A stretch of 64,000 nucleotides of DNA from Trichormus sp. M33_DOE_039 (GTDB lineage: Bacteria > Cyanobacteriota > Cyanobacteriia > Cyanobacteriales > Nostocaceae), in the NCBI GenBank assembly GCA_015296085.1, contig DVDT01000104.1, positions 1-64,000 of the forward strand, written 5' to 3'. The translations under genes and the position numbers were made by a program. The notes under the pieces were generated by a model. That model was not told where the DNA came from. It made no database searches and saw only the letters and a program-made list of their open reading frames with translations. This document shows, piece by piece, positions 1 to 8,160 of the stretch. Positions within the stretch are counted from its first letter, which is position 1; each line of letters opens with the position of its first letter.

Positions 1-145
1 GGAATCATTTTGTCACTAAGTTTCACAAATGAGATTAATCTCAACAACATGCTTTATTGAGAATAGATGAAAACATAGCTTCAGACCGAACAACGAGAAC
101 TCAAGGGTTTCGAGGATTTCTTATCCCGAACTCAGGTTAACATAC

Positions 146-176
146 CACTAAATCTTGAAGACTTTTAGATTTAGTG
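146..176. other. Hairpin, 10-bp perfect stem
   Basis: The arms CACTAAATCT and AGATTTAGTG pair perfectly around an 11-nt loop. No T-run follows, so this may be a terminator of a gene outside the window or simply a palindrome. The surrounding first 280 bases show no convincing gene; a 12-bp palindrome (GAGATTAATCTC) lies at 31-42. Confidence 0.4.
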
Positions 177-287
177 TTCCCAGACATAGCGATCTTCAAT
201 CATTCGTGAACAACAATGAAATAAAGTCCTGATTATCAACAGTGAAACTATTAACCCTGTTCTAGCTTGAAAAAGGGGTGTGGGGGA

Positions 288-385
288 GGCAGTTGCGTGG
301 GCGGTGAACCACTTGCGGTGGACGGGTTTCCCGGCATAAGCAAAGTGGTGAACCCGAAGGGGTTTCCCGACTTGAGCAAACTGCC
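288..385. repeat. Structured repeat element with nested inverted arms
   Basis: The outer arms GGCAGTTGC (288-296) and GCAAACTGCC (376-385) pair with one bulge. Inside are smaller complementary pieces and two GGGTTTCCCG blocks. The GTGAACCCG/GGGTTTCCC wording resembles the core of the dispersed repeats at 37605-37719 and 59979-60086, so it is probably a distant member of that intergenic family. No coding potential seen. Confidence 0.45.
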
Positions 386-392
386 GTGTGTA

Positions 393-562
393 AAGGGTAT
401 AGGGGTGTAAGGGAAAGACTTTTTCATGTTTTCTGATGCACGCAGTTCATGAGGGCTACTAACTTGAAAAAGGGGTGTAAGGGTATAGGAGTGTAAGGGT
501 ATAGGGGTGTAAGGGAAAGACTTTTTTATGTTTTCTGATGTACGCAGTTCATGACGGCTACT
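393..562. repeat. Direct repeat, two 68-bp copies 102 bp apart
   Basis: Copies at 393-460 and 495-562 differ at three positions. Between and within them is a short tandem motif (GGTATAGGGGTGTAA and variants). The second copy covers the stop codon and last bases of the glycosyltransferase gene, so the first copy looks like a duplicated tail of that gene plus its downstream DNA. Confidence 0.7.
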
Positions 563-1655
563 TAGTTTGTTGAAAACTAACTAGGATATCTCTAAACCAT
601 TGCTCTGTGCGATCGCCCATTGCTGGTTGAGAATATTCTATCTCTGCCTGTTGGCGACAAGCACGGCGATCGATTTTATCTAGTTGTTTAATCGCATTCA
701 CTAAGCCATCAACGCTATCCGGTTCTACTAAAAAACCAGTTTCGCCATCTTTGACAATTTCCGTCAGTCCCCCACGACGATAAGCAATCACCGGTACACC
801 ACAGGCTAACGCCTCAATCGCCACGTTACCGAAGGCTTCTACCCAACGCGGTGTTACTAATATCGCCCGACATTTACCTACTTCCTGTTGTAGTTGCTCA
901 GTGGCGAGAAAGCCTACATATTCTATCGGAGCATGGGAGTAGTCTTGACAAATTTGTTGCCAATATTCTTCATCTTGTTTAAACCCGAAAATTTTGAGAG
1001 GAATTCCCGTAATTTGCGCCGCTGCGACTGCATCTTCTAGGGCTTTTTCAGGTGCAATTCTACCCAACCAAGCTAGAGATTCACCAGGTTCAGCACAGAA
1101 CTGATAAAGCGATAAATCTATCCCACTACCTAAACAACGACATTGATCTGCAAAGGTAAATGTCTGTGCTTGTGTAGACGTATAAACACCGATTGTCCCA
1201 GGAAAATTAGTTGCCACCTGCTCAATAATAGAGTCCATTGCATCAGTCAAAGAACCCATACTAATTAAATGAGCAATGGGAATGTTAAAGAATGGAGTCA
1301 AATACAAAGGCAGCCAATCATAGGCAATATTGAAAATTAAATCATAATCTGTCTGCACTTGCCGAGCATAATCCCACATATTCCCCAATACAGAATTTTT
1401 CGGCAAAACAATTAGCTGATCTCGTGTCTGCGTTTGTGCTGGTGTTTGTACTTCGCCAGGAATTTCTATAACTGGCACATTTTTGACTTTTGACCCTTGA
1501 GGCGCAACAATTTTGACATTATGTCCGCGCTGTATCATTTCCTGCGCAACATTGATCAGGGTCAGTTCAACTCCCCCTCCAATCCCTGAGCCAATAGCAC
1601 CCACAGGAGTAGATAACATCAGCAAATTCAGCAAAGAGTTTTGATCTGTAGTCAT
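558..1655 (-). CDS. Family 4 (GT-B) glycosyltransferase
   Basis: 365 aa with an ATG start. It is expected to transfer a sugar from a nucleotide-sugar donor in the cytoplasm. The N-terminal acceptor half carries STPVGAIGSGIGGGVELTL (residues about 15-33), and the C-terminal donor half carries the EX7E motif EAFGNVAIE followed by ACGVPVIAYRRGG, typical of retaining GT4 enzymes. The STPVG...GGGVELTL start recalls, from memory, the cyanobacterial UDP-glucose:tetrahydrobiopterin glucosyltransferase family, so a pteridine acceptor is possible but unproven. No signal peptide or membrane segment seen. It is transcribed away from the divergent LD-carboxypeptidase gene. Its 3' end lies inside a duplicated 68-bp repeat. 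Confidence 0.85.
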   Translation of the reverse strand: MTTDQNSLLNLLMLSTPVGAIGSGIGGGVELTLINVAQEMIQRGHNVKIVAPQGSKVKNVPVIEIPGEVQTPAQTQTRDQLIVLPKNSVLGNMWDYARQVQTDYDLIFNIAYDWLPLYLTPFFNIPIAHLISMGSLTDAMDSIIEQVATNFPGTIGVYTSTQAQTFTFADQCRCLGSGIDLSLYQFCAEPGESLAWLGRIAPEKALEDAVAAAQITGIPLKIFGFKQDEEYWQQICQDYSHAPIEYVGFLATEQLQQEVGKCRAILVTPRWVEAFGNVAIEALACGVPVIAYRRGGLTEIVKDGETGFLVEPDSVDGLVNAIKQLDKIDRRACRQQAEIEYSQPAMGDRTEQWFRDILVSFQQTK

Positions 1656-1758
1656 GGTATTTGCTCAACGAAAATTATTGTAGGATATTACGAATAACAA
1701 TTTGGTATAAACCTTTCCACTGGGCTATTCTGAATTTTGACTTTGGCTAAAATCATTG

Positions 1759-2649
1759 ATGAAATCGACAATCTTACCTGACCCCCTCAAACCCGGAGAT
1801 TTACTGCGAGTTATCGCTCCTAGTGGTGCTTTGCGAGAATTTGCAGCCTTTGAGCGTGGTGTAGAAATTTGGCGATCGCACGGTTATCGTGTCGAGATTA
1901 CCCCTGATATTGATTATCGGTGGGGATATTTAGCAAACACAGATGAAAACCGCCGTCATCAATTAGCTACTGCTTGGCAAGATCCAGAATGTCGCGGTAT
2001 TCTCTGTGCTAGAGGTGGTTTTGGTAGCACACGCATCTTAGAAAATTGGCATTGGCAAGTTAACTCTACTCCCAAATGGCTGATTGGCTTTTCTGATATT
2101 ACGGCTTTATTATGGAGTCTTTACAACGCAAGTATATCTGGTGTTCACGGCCCCGTATTAACAACATTAGCTGATGAGCCAGATTGGTCAATTGAGCGTT
2201 TATTTAACTGTGTAGAAGCACAAACCCTCACACCATTGAAAGGTTGTGGTTGGGGAGGTGGTGTTGCTAGTGGGATGCTGCTCCCAGGAAATTTAACGGT
2301 AGCTACCCATCTTTTAAACACACCAATTCAGCCTAATTTTGATGGGGTAATTTTAGCCTTGGAAGATGTTACCGAAGCCCCATACCGCATTGATCGGATG
2401 CTGACACAGTGGCGATTAAGTGGTGCATTAACCAAAGTTAGCGGTATTGCTTTAGGTGGCTTTACGAAATGCGAAGCACCTGCGAACGTACTGAGTTTTA
2501 GCATAGAAGAAGTTTTACGCGATCGCCTGGGTGATTTAGGGATTCCTGTTGTCTCTGACTTACCATTTGGTCATGACAGCCCCAATGCAGCCTTACCTGT
2601 AGGTACACTGGTAACTTTAGATGCAGATCAGGGGGTTCTCAGCTTCTAA
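1759..2649 (+). CDS. LD-carboxypeptidase (peptidase family S66)
   Basis: 296 aa. It would cleave the L,D bond to the terminal D-alanine of murein tetrapeptides during peptidoglycan recycling. S66 landmarks: an N-terminal RVIAPSG strand, CARGGFGSTRIL, the nucleophile elbow GFSDIT (Ser), HGP, a LEDVTEAPYRIDRML block supplying the glutamate, and PFGHDSPNAALPVG supplying the catalytic histidine near the end. A TTG immediately precedes the ATG at 1759; ATG is preferred. No signal peptide, as expected for a cytoplasmic recycling enzyme. The microcin-immunity MccF subgroup has the same fold, but no microcin genes are nearby. Confidence 0.88.
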   Translation: MKSTILPDPLKPGDLLRVIAPSGALREFAAFERGVEIWRSHGYRVEITPDIDYRWGYLANTDENRRHQLATAWQDPECRGILCARGGFGSTRILENWHWQVNSTPKWLIGFSDITALLWSLYNASISGVHGPVLTTLADEPDWSIERLFNCVEAQTLTPLKGCGWGGGVASGMLLPGNLTVATHLLNTPIQPNFDGVILALEDVTEAPYRIDRMLTQWRLSGALTKVSGIALGGFTKCEAPANVLSFSIEEVLRDRLGDLGIPVVSDLPFGHDSPNAALPVGTLVTLDADQGVLSF

Positions 2650-2707
2650 TAGTGTAGGGATGTAGGGGAAAAACTCATGGCTAATGACGATTGACTATTG
2701 AAAATCT

Positions 2708-3451
2708 TCAATTCCATTTACGGTAGCAACGAGTTGTGATGAAATAAGGGTGAAAAATTTCAATAAAATGACTTTGAATTGTCTTGAAAAAAGTATTTAC
2801 TACTTCAGGGTCATCTATATGAAATGGAAACTCTTGATTAAAACCTTTAAAGAAACACCAGTTGACAATTATTTTTCCTTCCGCTTTGAGCATTTGATGG
2901 AATTGTAATAGCTGCTGACTGGGATCTGGCAAATGTTCTAAAACGTCAAAGGAAACGATAGTATTAAAAGTCTCATTAGTTGGTATTTCTCCACAAACAA
3001 TAATTTTGTCACTCAATCCTAATTGTTCAGCTCGATAACGAACAAAATCACGACTGATAGAATTAATATCACAGTAGATTACTTGTTCAACTTGAGGGCA
3101 AAGAGCCGCACCAATTGTATGAGTGCCGATTCCACCCCCAAAATCTAATACCCGACCTTGGGCGTGATCAGCAATCAATCGCAGAGTATCTTCAATATAG
3201 TCATGACTTCTTAAATGCCATGCTCCCAACTCAAATAAGTAAAGTTCTCCTACTTGATCACGATAAAAAGCTGCCGCTTTTTCCCAATCAAAATCTCTTT
3301 TACCTAATTTGGTAAGTTGTTCTTGAGCAGTCTCTAACTTCATCTCTAGAGATTCTGCATCTAAATGCAAAAATGTTTGTAGATGCTGTTTTAAATCAAA
3401 TGAATTAGCCCAGGCTGCTTGTAAACAAGATATAGCTGATAATGTATTCAT
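2708..3451 (-). CDS. Class I SAM-dependent methyltransferase
   Basis: 247 aa from ATG (a TTG lies just upstream). The Rossmann SAM-binding motif I is VLDFGGGIGTHT (residues about 100-111), followed by an acidic strand end (IYCDIN) and the post-motif FDVLEHLPDP, a pattern seen in methyltransferase domains of the type 11/12 class. The N-terminal 90 residues are helical and charged and may recognise the substrate. The substrate cannot be read from sequence. It lies convergent to the LD-carboxypeptidase gene with a short gap. Confidence 0.8.
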   Translation of the reverse strand: MNTLSAISCLQAAWANSFDLKQHLQTFLHLDAESLEMKLETAQEQLTKLGKRDFDWEKAAAFYRDQVGELYLFELGAWHLRSHDYIEDTLRLIADHAQGRVLDFGGGIGTHTIGAALCPQVEQVIYCDINSISRDFVRYRAEQLGLSDKIIVCGEIPTNETFNTIVSFDVLEHLPDPSQQLLQFHQMLKAEGKIIVNWCFFKGFNQEFPFHIDDPEVVNTFFKTIQSHFIEIFHPYFITTRCYRKWN

Positions 3452-3623
3452 CAATAAAATTTAAGTTTATTACACTGACATTCGTAGTATAATATAATGC
3501 TGTTTCTATTGAGCATTAAATCACAAGATTTAGTAGCTAAAGAGCAACTATTGCATTTAATTATATTTATGCTTTGACGTATAACCACATAAATTTTTAG
3601 ATCAACTTGGCTCAAAACTTGGC

Positions 3624-4937
3624 ATGAACTTGAAAATTTTCCACTACCACATAAAGAACTTTACTCTAAAGTTGATCAATCCTAGTTGGCGGCTTTCATG
3701 TTTGGGAACTGTTCTGAGTATATGTCTCTTATTATCTGGTTGTCAGGGAACATCTCTAAATCAGGAGGGAGTAATTCACCTCACCCTATGGCAATCAATC
3801 AATCCCCCTGCTAACCGGGATGTGTTTGAAAACTTAGTTAATAAATTTAATCAAACTCATCCTGATATCCAAGTAGAATCAGTCTTCATCGGCCAACCCC
3901 AATTGCCGAAAATCTTAACAGCAGTTGTAGGCAATGTCCCTCCAGATATTTTGGCATTTGATCCACAAAACACAGGTCAGTTTGCAGAATTAGGGGCAAT
4001 TCAACCTCTAGACGCGTGGTTGGAAAATTTACCATTGAAGTCTGAAATTATTCCCAATTTATGGGATGAATTGCGCTTAAATGGACATATTTGGTCAATT
4101 CCTCTATATACTGCCAATCTCGGCATTTTTTACAGACCAAAACTTTTCCAAGCGGCGGGTATTACAGAAACGCCTCAGACATGGGAAGAATTAAGACAAG
4201 TTGCCAAAAAGTTGACTATTGACCGCAATGGTGATGGAAAACCGGAACAGTATGGAATATTACTACCCCTAGGAAAAGAGGAATGGACTGTCTTTAGTTG
4301 GTTTCCTTTTTTATTAAGTGCTGGGGGTGAGGTAGTCAAAGATAATAAACCCAATTTGACAAATCAAGCCGCTATTAATGCTTTGCAATTCTGGCAAGAC
4401 TTGATCAAAGATGGTTCAGCAACACTTTCTCCACCAGAACGTGGTTATGAAGAAGACGCGTTTATGTCAGGTCGGGTAGCGATGCAAATCACGGGGCCTT
4501 GGACTTATATCATGAAGTCTAAAGTTGATTATCAGATGTTTCCCATGCCTGCAAATGTTGAGCGATCTACCGTGACAGCCACGGGTGTACTGTATCTGAT
4601 GAAGACCACACAGGCTAAAGAACAAGCTGCACTCAAGTTTTTGGAGTATGTTTTGAGTGAAGAATTCCAAAAAGAATGGAGTATGGGTACGGGTTTTTTG
4701 CCAGTTAATATCAAAGCTACTGCAAGTGCAGCTTATCAGCAATTCATCAGCCAACAACCAGTGTTAAAAGTTTTTGCAGATCAAATGTCTACAGCCGGAT
4801 CTCGACCGATAATTGCTGGATATAGTCGCCTATCTGATAGTTTAGGTCGAGCAATTGAAGCCACATTATTGGGGGAATCTCCCGCAAAGGCTCTCAAAAC
4901 TGCACAAGAACGTTTAGAAATAATTTGGGAGCAGTAG
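3624..4937 (+). CDS. ABC transporter solute-binding lipoprotein (family 1)
   Basis: 437 aa. An N-terminal hydrophobic segment ends in the lipobox LLSGC (around residue 40), so the protein is likely lipid-anchored facing the periplasm. The body has family 1 sugar-binding features: LTLWQSINPP...FNQTHPDIQV near the start, PDILAFDPQNTGQFAELGAIQPLD, WSIPLYTANLGIFYRPKLF and PQTWEELRQVAKKLT, then MQITGPW and FLEYVLSEEFQKEW. Such proteins deliver sugars or related solutes to MalFGK-type importers. No permease or ATPase gene is adjacent, so it would have to use distant partners. The long, basic N-terminus before the signal is slightly unusual. Confidence 0.88.
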   Translation: MNLKIFHYHIKNFTLKLINPSWRLSCLGTVLSICLLLSGCQGTSLNQEGVIHLTLWQSINPPANRDVFENLVNKFNQTHPDIQVESVFIGQPQLPKILTAVVGNVPPDILAFDPQNTGQFAELGAIQPLDAWLENLPLKSEIIPNLWDELRLNGHIWSIPLYTANLGIFYRPKLFQAAGITETPQTWEELRQVAKKLTIDRNGDGKPEQYGILLPLGKEEWTVFSWFPFLLSAGGEVVKDNKPNLTNQAAINALQFWQDLIKDGSATLSPPERGYEEDAFMSGRVAMQITGPWTYIMKSKVDYQMFPMPANVERSTVTATGVLYLMKTTQAKEQAALKFLEYVLSEEFQKEWSMGTGFLPVNIKATASAAYQQFISQQPVLKVFADQMSTAGSRPIIAGYSRLSDSLGRAIEATLLGESPAKALKTAQERLEIIWEQ

Positions 4938-4950
4938 GTCGGTCGGAACA

Positions 4951-5505
4951 TTAGCGCGGCTTGTCCATAAAATCACTCAACTGAGTACCTGTATATATGG
5001 GAAGCCAACCATCCGCCGCACTAAAGTAGCGCACTGCTTTGAAGTGTAATAACCCAGTGGGACTACACCAATGTTCTACCCCAGCTGGGATATGTAGATA
5101 ATCTTGAGACTCAACTAAAAGCTGTATTTGGCTACCATCAGGTTTAACAAAACCGAAAATCATCTCTCCAGCGAGGACATACAAAGGTTCAGGAGCAGTA
5201 TGAGTATGATATTGACTATAGGTAGTAATCAAAGTTTGCAGATTCGGCAATCCTGGATGCACATTTAACAAGTCGCACCAAAGATAGCCGTTTTCTTGTT
5301 GGAGGAATTCAAACACACTGTTGTGCAGATCTACAACATGACGCTTTTCTGCGTCCGTCAAAACCTCCTGAGTTAAGAGGTGAGGAAATAGCAACGATGT
5401 TCCTGGGTCGTAGTGTTTTAAATAAATACCAAGAGGTGCAAGTTCCCGAACTATTTCTTGTAAATCGCTTTCTATTGTGCCGTCTTCCAATAACAATGCT
5501 GCCAT
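4951..5505 (-). CDS. mtnD: Acireductone dioxygenase-type cupin
   Basis: 184 aa, ATG start. Single-domain cupin with the metal motif HTHTAPEPLYVLAGE (HxHx3E) and a second histidine in HIPAGVEHW, giving the 3-His/1-Glu set of acireductone dioxygenases. With Fe(II) these make the 2-keto acid precursor of methionine plus formate in methionine salvage; with Ni(II) they make an off-pathway product. Length and the N-terminal helical part (residues 1-90) fit the ARD family. No other methionine-salvage gene is visible in the window, so the symbol is provisional. It is convergent with the upstream solute-binding gene, with 13 bases between stops. Confidence 0.75.
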   Translation of the reverse strand: MAALLLEDGTIESDLQEIVRELAPLGIYLKHYDPGTSLLFPHLLTQEVLTDAEKRHVVDLHNSVFEFLQQENGYLWCDLLNVHPGLPNLQTLITTYSQYHTHTAPEPLYVLAGEMIFGFVKPDGSQIQLLVESQDYLHIPAGVEHWCSPTGLLHFKAVRYFSAADGWLPIYTGTQLSDFMDKPR

Positions 5506-5506
5506 G

Positions 5507-5670
5507 ATAAAAAATTTAATTGACTATTAATAAAGAAGTATACTGGACTTTAACTCAACAAGCCACTATTACCGATAGAGTTACTGGAGTTGTAGCTGTT
5601 CAATCTCCTCGTCCGCTACACTTTACGAGTCGTGATGCGTAAAGCCCCCGCATTTTTAATCGGGGGATAT
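5507..5670 (+). other. Orphan reading-frame tail plus GC hairpin, possible transposon remnant
   Basis: An open frame without a start runs to a TAA at about 5640 and ends in residues TSRDA. It is followed within a few bases by a perfect CCCCCG...CGGGGG hairpin (about 5645-5666). A 3' coding tail directly followed by a hairpin resembles the right end of an IS200/IS605-type TnpB element, but I do not recognise the peptide with certainty. The rest of the gap to 5909 shows no gene; it contains the promoter side of the restriction-modification genes. Confidence 0.3.
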
Positions 5671-5909
5671 AAGCGAACAGGATGAATTGATGCGGGTCAT
5701 TTTAGCTTCTGGCTTAACCAGAACTTAGGTTAGGGTTAGGTTTCTTTGAACTCAGATTAATAAACTAGAGCGAAGTTAACATTGACAGCGGCAAAAATTT
5801 TTGCTTGCTTGAAAGTCGGTCAATTGGGACGGCATTAGCTATGAGAATTTGCTGTATAACCGATAATTGTTGGATAATTATTTGCCTACTTCCAGTCAAC
5901 GCCAAATAG

Positions 5910-6953
5910 ATGCAGCACACCAAAAGAAAAGCAGCTCTCAAATTTCTAGACTTGTTTTGTGGCATTGGCGGGTTTCGTATTGCAGCAGAAATGGTTTGCC
6001 AAGAGCGAAATCTTGAACCGGTCTGTGTTTTTTCCAGTGATATAGATCCTGATGCTCAAAAAGCATACGCAGCTAACTTTGGTGAGAAACCAGCAGGAGA
6101 CATCACTAAAATAGATGCTTCAGACATTCCTGAACACGATATTCTATTTGCTGGGTTTCCATGCCAACCCTTCAGTATATGCGGAGACATGAAAGGTTTT
6201 GATGATATACGCGGCACTCTCTTTTTTGATATAGCACGTATATTACAAGCAAAGCAGCCTCAAGCTTTTATTCTTGAGAATGTTAAACAACTCAAGGGAC
6301 ATAATCAAGGTCAAACGCTGAGGCGAATTACAGAGACTATTAGCAATTTAGGGTACTATACTGACTATCGTATTCTGAACGCACTTGATTTTGGTGTTCC
6401 ACAGAAGCGTGAGCGCATTTTTATTGTTGGCTTCCGCAATTCAGTTGATTTCTTTTGGCCTGAAGGTGGTGTTCCAATGAAACCGCTTTCAGAAATTTTG
6501 GCAAATAAAGTGTCCGATTTTTATTATGCTTCCGAAAAAATCAGGAATAGTCGCATAGAAAAACGCCGAGGGAAGCAGCAGTATAGCGAGATGACTATCT
6601 GGCATGAAAACAAAGGTGGCAATATCAGTGCATATCCCTATTCCTGCGCTTTGAGAGCAGGCGCGTCTTATAATTATCTATTGGTGAATGGTGAAAGAAG
6701 ACTGACAGAGCGTGAAATGTTACGACTCCAAGGCTTCCCTGATTCCTACCAGATAGTTGGCAGTTATCAAGCCGTCAGAAAACAAGTTGGTAATAGTGTG
6801 GCTGTTCCTTGTGTTGCGGCTGTCATCCGCTCAGTTCTAGATGCAATGGCAAACCCTGTCACCGAATCCACAACTCTCAAGTCCCATACCCATAGACAAT
6901 TAAATTTGATCCTTGAGCCTGCTACCAGCATATATACAGCTAGCGGATCGTGA
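5910..6953 (+). CDS. DNA (cytosine-5) methyltransferase, type II
   Basis: 347 aa, ATG start. Motifs in order: I FLDLFCGIGGF (residues 12-22, SAM), IV FAGFPCQPFS with the catalytic Cys, VI FILENVK, VIII VPQKRERIFIVGF, IX RLTEREMLRLQGFP and X KQVGNSVAVP. These are the classical m5C methyltransferase blocks. The variable region before motif IX, which sets specificity, is short (about 230-265). It should methylate the same target as the nuclease encoded by the next gene; the two overlap or abut (GTGA at 6950-6953). No HIP1 octamer occurs in either gene, which fits acquisition by transfer. Confidence 0.93.
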   Translation: MQHTKRKAALKFLDLFCGIGGFRIAAEMVCQERNLEPVCVFSSDIDPDAQKAYAANFGEKPAGDITKIDASDIPEHDILFAGFPCQPFSICGDMKGFDDIRGTLFFDIARILQAKQPQAFILENVKQLKGHNQGQTLRRITETISNLGYYTDYRILNALDFGVPQKRERIFIVGFRNSVDFFWPEGGVPMKPLSEILANKVSDFYYASEKIRNSRIEKRRGKQQYSEMTIWHENKGGNISAYPYSCALRAGASYNYLLVNGERRLTEREMLRLQGFPDSYQIVGSYQAVRKQVGNSVAVPCVAAVIRSVLDAMANPVTESTTLKSHTHRQLNLILEPATSIYTASGS

Positions 6954-6955
6954 AT

Positions 6956-8035
6956 ATGCCGACAGTTGAAGACGCTAAAGAACGGTTAGATAGCATAATT
7001 AACAAGGGTAGGGTTGATCTATATAAGCCAATTCAAATTGCTGAGGTGCTGAGACGCTCAAGACTAATAGGCGATATTAACATTCAAGACACAAGCACAT
7101 ACCAAAATCCCTCAATAGGTTGGCGCAATGAAGTAACAAAGCGTTTGTTGGGCAAAGTTTCCACATCTTCAGCAAGATACCAGCATGATGTGTGGAACTT
7201 GACTGCGATGTATCCTGAACTGCTCACAATTCTTGATACTGAAAATAAGCGCACTCAAGGGGATGTAGAATGTTACATCTACTTACGATTTAATGAACGG
7301 CAAAAAACTGTTGCCAGCATTATCGCTTTCGTGGAGAGTACATCCCCGCAGGATTTTCAATTGAGTTTTCTACTGGACAAATTCATCAAACAGAAAGGGA
7401 TCAGGCGAAGCATTGACAAAGCTTATGAAATTGTTACCTACAGCCTTTTTGAAACAATCGTCGTTGCTCTGGGTACAACTATCAAAGTCAGTATTCCCTC
7501 CAAAAACAAAGAGTTACTGGCAGAGTTTTCCGAACTAACGTGTGTTTTGCTGGGGTTGGAAGTAGGAAAAGAAAGTTGGGAATTCCCTGCTCATGTGTAT
7601 CGTGTGGGTGTCACTAATGCGGCGGATAGAGGCTTGGATATGTGGGCTAATTTTGGCCCTGCAATTCAAGTCAAACATCTGACACTTGATAATAAATTGG
7701 CTCAAACAATTATTGATCAAGTAGAAAGTGACAACATTGTAATTGTCTGCCGTGATGCTGACGCAGATGTAATTAAAGTTGTCACTCAGCAAATCAGTTG
7801 GGGTTTACGCGTGCGCGGGATTGTGCGGGAGTCCGAATTGATTGAGTGGTATGAACGTTGCTTACGTGGCAAGTTTGCCGAACAACTGGCGCATCCTCTA
7901 ATGGAGCGTTTGGCAAATAGTTTCAAATCAGAGTTTCCACAGGCTAACGCTATTGTGGATTTCTTGGAAGAACGAGAGTATCTTTCAATACCTGTAGACA
8001 ATCTGTGGGTGACGGAAATTGATACTATAACTTAG
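6956..8035 (+). CDS. HaeII-family type II restriction endonuclease
   Basis: 359 aa from ATG 6956; a GTG at 6950 overlaps the methyltransferase stop (GTGA) and could be the coupled start (361 aa). It matches what I recall of the HaeII family: an N-terminal SIINKGRVDLYKPIQIAEVL block, GKVSTSSARYQ, and a likely PD-(D/E)xK-like core GVTNAADRGLDMWANFG followed by AIQVKHL, then IVIVCRDAD and LIEWYERCLRGKFA. HaeII cuts RGCGCY, so that is the predicted target. Placement directly behind a C5-methyltransferase supports the pair. The host sequence here almost lacks RGCGCY, which independently supports the prediction. Confidence 0.85.
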   Translation: MPTVEDAKERLDSIINKGRVDLYKPIQIAEVLRRSRLIGDINIQDTSTYQNPSIGWRNEVTKRLLGKVSTSSARYQHDVWNLTAMYPELLTILDTENKRTQGDVECYIYLRFNERQKTVASIIAFVESTSPQDFQLSFLLDKFIKQKGIRRSIDKAYEIVTYSLFETIVVALGTTIKVSIPSKNKELLAEFSELTCVLLGLEVGKESWEFPAHVYRVGVTNAADRGLDMWANFGPAIQVKHLTLDNKLAQTIIDQVESDNIVIVCRDADADVIKVVTQQISWGLRVRGIVRESELIEWYERCLRGKFAEQLAHPLMERLANSFKSEFPQANAIVDFLEEREYLSIPVDNLWVTEIDTIT

Positions 8036-8132
8036 CTACGATCAGCCCAAGTTCAGCCAAAACCACAAATTTACAAATAAAACTTGATGATTTGATGTCT
8101 AATAGTTAAATGCTCCTACTAGGGTTTAAGCT

Positions 8133-8146
8133 AGTACGAGTGAACT
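8133..8146 (+). promoter_or_regulatory. Possible LexA-like box before photolyase
   Basis: AGTACGAGTGAACT matches the cyanobacterial LexA consensus RGTACNNNDGTWCB at all but one fixed position and sits 14 bases before the chosen photolyase start. One such match can arise by chance, and LexA often does not control DNA repair in cyanobacteria, so this is only a candidate. Confidence 0.2.
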
Positions 8147-8160
8147 ATATAAAATCTCAA

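Noticed and set aside
8110-8160. 17-residue N-terminal extension of photolyase
   Set aside because: The family begins at the [12 protein letters not shown] segment; the extension overlaps the likely promoter region.
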